Assembly (NCBI GenBank): GCA_038231495.1
Contig: JBBRLG010000423.1
Location: 1-6,649, forward strand
Reading direction: 5' to 3'
From: JBBRLG01 sp038231495
Lineage (GTDB): Bacteria > Planctomycetota > Planctomycetia > Gemmatales > Gemmataceae
Length of the DNA: 6,649 nucleotides
Shown: one piece after another, positions 1 through 4,349 of the stretch
Numbering within the stretch: the stretch's first letter is position 1
How the letters are laid out: every line of letters begins with the position of its first letter
Position numbers and translations under genes: made by a program
Notes under the pieces: model-generated
Told to the model about the DNA's origin: nothing
The model's database searches: none
The model's input: the letters and a program-made list of their open reading frames with translations, nothing else

Positions 1-129
1 GAGTTCATCCAGTTCGTCGAACTGGGCATCGCGGAGCCGAATTCCTCGGGCCATGACCGAGTCCTCCAGGGTGATCTCGCCAGTGTAGGGACAGCACAGC
101 CTGAAGGACTCGGGTAATTCTTTCTGCAC
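1..129 (-). CDS. Possible start of an unrecognised protein, cut by the window edge
   Basis: A minus-strand reading frame is open from a GTG at 129 to the window edge, 43 codons with no stop; an in-frame TAA lies just upstream. The peptide begins MQKELPESFRL, continues with a CCPYTGE segment, and has an acidic stretch near the edge. About 29 of 40 third positions are G or C, consistent with coding DNA here but not decisive. It lies 91 bp beyond the second pseudopilin gene on the same strand, so it could be the next gene of that unit. There is no convincing ribosome binding site before the GTG, and a plus-strand frame is also open over bases 1-114. I do not recognise the family. The start is uncertain and the whole call is tentative. 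Confidence 0.33.
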   Translation of the reverse strand, partial: MQKELPESFRLCCPYTGEITLEDSVMARGIRLRDAQFDELDEL

Positions 130-220
130 ACCTACTTAGGAAGTCCGTCCTACCCATCAGCCAACGGTTGACAAGGCACTAGGTCGCCTTGCCGCCGAGC
201 CAGGTTCAGCTGCTTCGTTT

Positions 221-850
221 TCATGGTAATGCCTGTCGCAGAAAGAGCACGATGTCGTCGCCGCGCGTCGTCGCTGGCAGGTCCGTCAGGGGAGTGTCGA
301 GCGTCCCGTTGACACCGGCGGACACGAGGCGGACGTAACGCCCCGTCGGGTCGCCCGTCGGCCACTGAATGACAATCGGCCGGCCCCAGGCGTCCGGCAC
401 GGTCGCCTCGCCAGGCTGGCCGTAGGTCGTGGTAAAGCCGTTGGCCACACTCACCGCGTACTTGCCGGGCGCGCTCAGCAAATACGGCCCGCGCCAGCCG
501 CGGCGCGTGTTGGGGTCGAACTGTTGAAGCCGCACGGGCAGTGCCGGGTTGACCACGAAAAGATCCTTGAGGGTCAGCGGCGTCGGTGTTGGATCAGTCC
601 CGGAGGCGAGCAGGTCGGTCCAGTAGCCGGGCCGCTCCGGCGTACCCGCGATGATGTCGCGCAGGCGCTCCATCGTGGACTCGGTCGCGACCTGCTGCGG
701 ACTCTTCGTAATCGCAGTGCCGTTCGCGTCCTTGCCCACGGTCATCTGGAACGCGCCGCTAAAGAGCGGAATCGCAATGCCCGCCAGCACCAGCACGACG
801 ACGATAACGACGAGCAACTCCATCAGAGTTAGGCCGGGTCGTTTTTTCAT
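221..850 (-). CDS. Prepilin-type N-terminal cleavage/methylation protein, GspG-like pseudopilin
   Basis: This encodes a 209-residue pseudopilin-like protein, expected to sit in the inner membrane and be processed by a prepilin peptidase before joining a type II secretion or type IV pilus-like filament. The N-terminus MKKRPG|LTLMELLVV has a short basic leader, the cleavage Gly6, and Glu at +5 (residue 11), followed by a hydrophobic helix to about residue 30. Further on are motifs typical of major pseudopilins of the GspG type: GWRGPYL (118-124), DAWGRPI (153-159, compare D-P-W-G), and SAGVNGTLDT (177-186) with a late DDI, which in GspG forms a calcium-binding loop. I chose the ATG at 850 because it starts right at the leader; an upstream TTG at 940 would add 30 basic residues and overlap the previous stop. 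A GGGGA stretch lies upstream as a possible RBS. The family call is strong; which secretion or pilus machine it serves is unknown, because no ATPase or secretin gene is in view. Confidence 0.88.
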   Translation of the reverse strand: MKKRPGLTLMELLVVIVVVLVLAGIAIPLFSGAFQMTVGKDANGTAITKSPQQVATESTMERLRDIIAGTPERPGYWTDLLASGTDPTPTPLTLKDLFVVNPALPVRLQQFDPNTRRGWRGPYLLSAPGKYAVSVANGFTTTYGQPGEATVPDAWGRPIVIQWPTGDPTGRYVRLVSAGVNGTLDTPLTDLPATTRGDDIVLFLRQALP

Positions 851-875
851 GGCGGCGTTCCCCGTCACGCGGGCG

Positions 876-908
876 GACGCCTTTCCGACACGGCGTCGGA
901 AAAGCGTC
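876..908 (-). promoter_or_regulatory. Stem-loop between the two pseudopilin genes
   Basis: Bases 876-908 form a hairpin. Outer arms 876-880 and 904-908 (GACGC/GCGTC) and inner arms 882-889 and 895-902 (TTTCCGAC/GTCGGAAA) are complementary around a 5-nt loop (890-894). The single intervening position, 881/903, is a C-A mismatch on the plus strand but becomes a G-U wobble in minus-strand RNA, giving a continuous 14-bp stem. It lies wholly in the 86-bp gap between the two prepilin genes, 26 bases before the next start codon. No T-tract follows, so a terminator is unlikely; an mRNA processing or stability element is an inference. Confidence 0.6.
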
Positions 909-936
909 GCCCTCATTGACTGACGGACGGTCGAGG

Positions 937-1809
937 TCAATTCGATCCCTGGCCGAGGTCGTACCAGCTTTGCAGGTGGTCGTTCGCCCCGCCGATGCCG
1001 ATGTCCTGCAACGAAATGACACCGGACAGCTGAACCTGGCGGATGATGCGGGCCTGCACGGGCGGGACCGCGGCCGGGTTGCCCACGTCCGAAACGAGGT
1101 ACAACGCGGCGTAGCGCTCGTAGCCGAATTCGGGATTCAGCGCCTGGTTGTCGCCGAAGATGATCGGTGCCTCGGCGACGGTCTTGCCGACCAGCGTGCA
1201 GCGCGGCCCGATGCCCAGCACCAGGTATTTGCCCGTCGGACTCAGGTTTAACAACTGGACCGCCGGCAAGGCGTTCGGGTTGTTGACGGGGTCGATGAAC
1301 GCGAGGTGGGTCGCGGTCGTGATTGGGGTCGGCGCGGTCTGGGCGTTCAGATACGGGTTGAACGTGGGTCCCCAGCCGGGGATGGCCGCGCCCTGCGCCG
1401 CGGTGCCGACCATCAGGTTCACCTTGGTGATGCCCGCCGCCTGCACGGCTGCCAGCTCGACTGCCGTCAACTGACCGTCGCTGATCTGGCCGGCCACCTG
1501 CCCCTGGGGCGGGGCCGGAATGGGGTCCAGAACGCCGCCGGCCAGGTAATCGACCAGCACCGTGCCGTCACTCAGGGCGTCGCACTGGTCGGGGTAGCCG
1601 TTGTACAGCTGGTAGTAGGTCTGGATCGACTTGTTGATCTCGCCCACGTTGGTGGAAACGGTCGCGGTGCGCCCGCGCGTGAGCATGCTGGGCAGCATGG
1701 GGATGAGGATGCCGGCCAGGGCGATCAGGATGGTCAGCACCACCACCAATTCGATCAGCGTCAAGCCCCGGCGCGGCAAACGCGCGCGTAACGGCGGAGG
1801 ATGGAACAT
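937..1809 (-). CDS. Prepilin-type N-terminal cleavage/methylation protein, divergent large pseudopilin
   Basis: This encodes a 290-residue protein with a class III (prepilin) signal: a basic leader to Gly15, then LTLIELVVVL with Glu at +5 (residue 20) and a hydrophobic helix to about residue 40. The amphipathic helix after it (SMLTRGR...INKSIQTYYQLYNGYPD, 41-74) resembles the helix and YNGYP turn of GspG-like pseudopilins. The body (75-290) is longer than the usual 130-200 residues and carries Ala/Pro/Asn-rich segments and a later PTGKYLVLGIGPRC section; it has only two cysteines (76, 204). Start at ATG 1809 is supported by an AAGGAGA ribosome binding site (1819-1825) nine bases upstream. It precedes a second prepilin gene on the same strand, so the two probably contribute to one filament or pseudopilus. 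The prepilin N-terminus is certain; the exact role (major or minor pseudopilin) is not. Confidence 0.85.
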   Translation of the reverse strand: MFHPPPLRARLPRRGLTLIELVVVLTILIALAGILIPMLPSMLTRGRTATVSTNVGEINKSIQTYYQLYNGYPDQCDALSDGTVLVDYLAGGVLDPIPAPPQGQVAGQISDGQLTAVELAAVQAAGITKVNLMVGTAAQGAAIPGWGPTFNPYLNAQTAPTPITTATHLAFIDPVNNPNALPAVQLLNLSPTGKYLVLGIGPRCTLVGKTVAEAPIIFGDNQALNPEFGYERYAALYLVSDVGNPAAVPPVQARIIRQVQLSGVISLQDIGIGGANDHLQSWYDLGQGSN

Positions 1810-1851
1810 CGCTCGGAATCTCCTTCACATGGCACGGAGTCTCCCTCGGCA

Positions 1852-1867
1852 GCCGGGTTCGCCCGGC
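1852..1867. repeat. Hairpin with TTCG loop in pseudopilin leader
   Basis: GCCGGG (1852-1857) and CCCGGC (1862-1867) are perfectly complementary around the loop TTCG (plus strand). It lies 43-58 bases upstream of the pseudopilin start codon at 1809. There is no T-tract on either side, so it is not an obvious terminator. It may simply be chance pairing in GC-rich DNA, or a leader structure. Confidence 0.4.
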
Positions 1868-1909
1868 CGCTCCGACGGTTTTCCTCACCCAGACCTCCCC
1901 TCCCATCCG

Positions 1910-1939
1910 TGGCCCGCGCGAAGACGAATCGCGCGGCCA
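1910..1939. repeat. GC-rich bulged hairpin in pseudopilin leader
   Basis: CGCGCG at 1915-1920 pairs with CGCGCG at 1930-1935 around a 9-nt loop. The stem is extended by 1914/1936 and then, past one bulged C (1913), by 1910-1912 with 1937-1939. This gives ten pairs, nearly all G-C. It would be very stable in RNA or single-stranded DNA. No function can be assigned from sequence alone. Confidence 0.45.
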
Positions 1940-2006
1940 GGGGCCGGAATCCTCCGGGGGTGTAGCAAACAGGAAAGCACCGAGACCCCGAAAATACGAA
2001 GCTAAG

Positions 2007-2037
2007 GATGTATTTCCCCCGGAAGGGGTCGAGTCAA
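2007..2037 (-). promoter_or_regulatory. Weak promoter candidate for the pseudopilin genes
   Basis: On the minus strand a TTGACT (2037-2032) matches the sigma70 -35 box at 5 of 6 bases. The best -10-like options sit 17-19 bp further (AATACA or TACATC, the latter 2012-2007), each with only about three matches. It would give a leader of roughly 200 nt before the start at 1809, containing both hairpins. The -35 is good, the -10 poor, and planctomycete promoters are not well defined, so this is only a pointer. Confidence 0.22.
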
Positions 2038-2149
2038 GCCGCACCCGCAGCCGGCATCGCCAAAAAGGGGGACGGGCAGTCTTCGAGTAGAGGTTAGGCG
2101 GCGGGTGCCGGTCGTAGGAAGGGTCGTGCAGTCTGGCGGGCACCTTTTT

Positions 2150-2222
2150 GGCGAGCCGGGAGCGTAAGCGACCGGAGTGAGTGTCAGGGATAAACTCCGG
2201 TCGCTTACGCTCCCGGCTCGCC
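2150..2222. repeat. Perfect 29-bp palindromic (inverted) repeat overlapping a gene end
   Basis: The arms 2150-2178 and 2194-2222 are perfect inverted copies of 29 bp, beginning GGCGAGCCGGGAGCGTAAGC on the left arm, around a 15-base spacer (2179-2193). It would form a very strong hairpin. The right arm contains the last codons (Gly-Glu-Pro-Gly-Ala) and the TAA stop (2205-2207) of the glycosyltransferase gene. No T-tract follows the stem in either direction, so it is not a textbook intrinsic terminator, though such a stem could still stop or stabilise transcripts. From memory, motifs like this recur in Gemmata-type genomes and are sometimes translated as SGRLRSRLA-like tails. A dispersed REP- or MITE-like element is therefore the likely identity, but copy number cannot be checked here. 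Confidence 0.8.
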
Positions 2223-3506
2223 TTCCCCAGATACGGCGGCCAGGTCCGGCGTACGGCCGACGAGCCGGCCCAGTTCGGCCAGCCAACCCCAGCACTCACG
2301 CTCCAGCGGCAGGTCCGGCTGAAAGGCGGGCGTGGGGTGGTGCTGGTGGGTCATATAGGCCTGGGGGTCGAAGCGGAACTTGTCGGCGCAGCGGTGGACG
2401 AAGAGCGGCAAGCCGTCCGGACCGGGGTGCAGGTAGGCAACGCCCACCCACCGGGCATTCGGCTCCCACATGACGAAGGGCGGGCCGCAGCGTGCCCAGG
2501 CGACCTCGAAGGTGTGCTTGTCCCCGTAGCAGTAGCGGTAGTAGTAGTCCGAATAATCGTTGTAGAACCACGCCAGGTTCAACGCCTTCCAAACCAGGCG
2601 CTTGTTCAGGACGTACTGGCCGCTTTCGACAGAACCCAGACGCCGGGGGTCGGCCACGCCGAAGGCCGGCCACCGGAGCCGGTCGTCGATCAGCGCCACG
2701 TCCGGCCAGAAGACGGCACCGCGGGCACGGTAGTCGGCGTGGTCAAAAAGGAATTCGGGGTTCCGACAAGGGTAGCAATCGGCGTCGAGAAAAAGCAGCT
2801 CCTCAAAGTCGCTATGCAAGGTGGCGAATACCTTTAATTCCCAGCCGTTAAGCGTACGGGCCGGATGGCGGACGCGCACCGCGTCGGCATCGACGCACTC
2901 GACGCCGTAGGGTGCCAGCAGCGCCTGGCGCTCGGCCGGCATCTCGTCGTTGCGGCCCAGGTACCAGACCTGAATCGGCAACCCGCAGCCGGCGTGGCGC
3001 AACGCGCGGACGCTGACATAGAGCGACGGGAAATAGCGCTCGCCGCCGCCGGCAATGATCACGCCGCGGCCCCGATAGCGGCCTTCGGGATAGTCGGGGA
3101 TTTCCGCCAAGAACGCCTCGGCCGTCTGCAACATCTGGGCGGAATTGGGGCCGAAAGGGTCGCGCGGCAAGTAGTCCGGACAACGGGCGCAGCGGGGCAC
3201 GTCGGCCGGCACGTCCGCCTCGGTCCATGTGGGCGTGCAGTGGCCGTGCAGGGTACAGCCAAAGAGGCTGAACCGTTCCTTGCTTGAGGTCGAGTGATTC
3301 TCGACCGCGGGCCCCGTCACGCCTCCCAGATGGACGCAGGGCAGCACCCGCGGCGGCGGCGGTGACGGGGCGTGATCGACGCAACGGCACCGCGCGCAAA
3401 ACTCCGCCCCGACCCGGTTGGGGGCGTCGAGGAACTTGTCGGAGTTGCAGACGTAGCGCTGCTGAGCATAATCGCCGCGCCAGCGGCACACGGGTAAGGA
3501 AATCAT
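2205..3506 (-). CDS. GT71/Mnn1-like glycosyltransferase with N-terminal cysteine module
   Basis: This encodes 433 residues, probably a cytoplasmic or membrane-associated enzyme that transfers a sugar from a nucleotide-sugar to a glycan. Residues 1-110 form a cysteine-rich module: Cys7, Cys20, CARCRC (37-42), CTLHGHC (84-90) and CARC (106-109), spaced like metal-binding knuckles. Residues about 146-390 look like an alpha-mannosyltransferase (Mannosyl_trans3, GT71) GT-A domain: VIIAGGGERYF (149-159), a YLGRNDE strand-turn, LKVFATLHSDFEELLFLDAD with the metal-binding DAD at 241-243, GAVFWPD (263-269) and YGDKHTFEVAW (327-337). The ATG at 3506 is preferred; an upstream ATG at 3560 would overlap the preceding gene by 46 bases and neither has a strong RBS. 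The gene starts 8 bp after the previous stop, so translation may be coupled. Its last five residues and stop lie in a palindromic repeat. The acceptor and sugar are unknown, and mannose is only the family default. Confidence 0.82.
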   Translation of the reverse strand: MISLPVCRWRGDYAQQRYVCNSDKFLDAPNRVGAEFCARCRCVDHAPSPPPPRVLPCVHLGGVTGPAVENHSTSSKERFSLFGCTLHGHCTPTWTEADVPADVPRCARCPDYLPRDPFGPNSAQMLQTAEAFLAEIPDYPEGRYRGRGVIIAGGGERYFPSLYVSVRALRHAGCGLPIQVWYLGRNDEMPAERQALLAPYGVECVDADAVRVRHPARTLNGWELKVFATLHSDFEELLFLDADCYPCRNPEFLFDHADYRARGAVFWPDVALIDDRLRWPAFGVADPRRLGSVESGQYVLNKRLVWKALNLAWFYNDYSDYYYRYCYGDKHTFEVAWARCGPPFVMWEPNARWVGVAYLHPGPDGLPLFVHRCADKFRFDPQAYMTHQHHPTPAFQPDLPLERECWGWLAELGRLVGRTPDLAAVSGEGEPGA

Positions 3507-3514
3507 GGCGGGCT

Positions 3515-4324
3515 TCACGGGGCCGGGCAGACGGTGACGGTGTGCGGCCAGTGCTTGCATTCGTGGCCGTCAACGTCCGCGAGGTGCAATTGAATCGGGA
3601 ACGAGCAATCCTTCGCAACGGCGGTCGCGTGGCGGTAACTGACGATGTTGGTCTTGCCGCGCCGCAGGATTAATATCCAGGTCCTGGCGTCGGTCTTGCG
3701 CAGCATCCACAACGCCTGGTTGGCGGCGTCCGAGCAGAAGTCGATGGGGTGGCTGAGCCAGGCGCATTCCGAGCCGGGGTGGGCGGGGTGGCCGGCGTGG
3801 CGCAGGACGGTCGGGTGGTTCAAGCGCCCGCAATCGGCGGCCGTGCCGGGAGAAACCGGCGTGTCCAGTTGCAAGGTCAGTTCGACCGGCACGGGTTCAT
3901 GGGCGTGGCAAAAGTGACAGCGCTGCGCCTCCATCCGGTGGACGCCGGAGCCGGAAGAGCCGGAGCCGCAGGGGTCGGTCTGGGCCTTGAAGTTTTTGGA
4001 CTCCGATCCGCCGACTTGGTGGCCGCCCTGAAACCCGCGCACCGTCACCGTTTTGTTGTTGACCGCGGTGGACGAAGGCACCACGCCGCCGACGGCCACG
4101 CGCCCCGAGTAGAACTGGGTGCCGATCTGCTTAATCAACGGCGTGAAGGCCGCGGGGGCCGTGCCGATGTCCGTAATCGCGGCGGCGTAGCCGTCGTTGC
4201 CCAAAAGCGAGTCGCGCACGAACACCAAAACCGTGTTGGCGGCGTCGGGGTTGTAGCATTCACCGACGTCGGGATGAACGATCGTAAAGCGGCTGCCCAG
4301 TAATTTCGGGGGGTGCGTCGTCAT
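3515..4324 (-). CDS. Cys-rich protein of unknown function between kinase and glycosyltransferase
   Basis: This encodes 269 residues that I do not recognise. The start at ATG 4324 has a strong AAAGGAGA ribosome binding site (4330-4337) five bases upstream. There are two parts. Residues 1-115 are soluble with alternating strands and helices (GSRFTIVHPDVGECYNPD, then a TVTVRGFQGG strand). After a short CGSGSSGSG linker (119-127), residues 130-269 are rich in Cys and His: CHFCHAH (136-142), Cys165, 187, 197, 240, 256 and a C-terminal KHWPHTVTVCPAP. There are ten cysteines in all. No signal peptide or membrane segment is visible, so the cysteines more likely bind metal than form disulfides; that is inference. 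The gene starts 25 bp after the kinase stop and ends 8 bp before the glycosyltransferase start, so all three are likely one transcript. The coding call is firm; the function is open. Confidence 0.8.
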   Translation of the reverse strand: MTTHPPKLLGSRFTIVHPDVGECYNPDAANTVLVFVRDSLLGNDGYAAAITDIGTAPAAFTPLIKQIGTQFYSGRVAVGGVVPSSTAVNNKTVTVRGFQGGHQVGGSESKNFKAQTDPCGSGSSGSGVHRMEAQRCHFCHAHEPVPVELTLQLDTPVSPGTAADCGRLNHPTVLRHAGHPAHPGSECAWLSHPIDFCSDAANQALWMLRKTDARTWILILRRGKTNIVSYRHATAVAKDCSFPIQLHLADVDGHECKHWPHTVTVCPAP

Positions 4325-4349
4325 TGGGGTCTCCTTTGCGGTTGAGGCG

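Larger units (their letters stand above)
1810..2149. other. Gene-free leader region upstream of the pseudopilin genes
   Basis: This is about 340 bp with no credible gene on either strand. It should contain the promoter and 5' leader of the pseudopilin genes. It holds two GC-rich hairpins: 1852-1867 (6-bp stem with a TTCG loop) and 1910-1939 (a seven-plus-three-pair stem with one bulged C and a 9-nt loop). It also holds a weak promoter candidate near 2007-2037 and one arm of a 12-bp inverted repeat (2057-2068) whose partner overlaps the large palindrome to its right. Reading frames that cross it are low-complexity, Arg/Pro-rich shadows. Confidence 0.6.

Noticed and set aside
1..114. Plus-strand open frame from the left edge
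   Set aside because: Slightly weaker third-position GC than the opposite frame and no recognisable motif; left undecided rather than called.
168..173. TTGACA on the plus strand as a promoter -35
   Set aside because: No -10-like hexamer at a 16-19 bp distance (GCCGCC region), and no plus-strand gene follows.
851..940. N-terminal extension of the second pseudopilin from a TTG at 940
   Set aside because: It adds 30 basic residues before the prepilin leader, overlaps the previous stop and covers the stem-loop; the ATG at 850 fits the prepilin signal directly.
2150..2222. Large palindrome as a standard intrinsic terminator
   Set aside because: No T-tract on the exit side in either direction; described as a repeat instead.
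1568..2299. Minus-strand frame of 243 codons across the repeat and leader
   Set aside because: Its sequence is mostly translated palindrome and leader, and it overlaps a pseudopilin gene in another frame.
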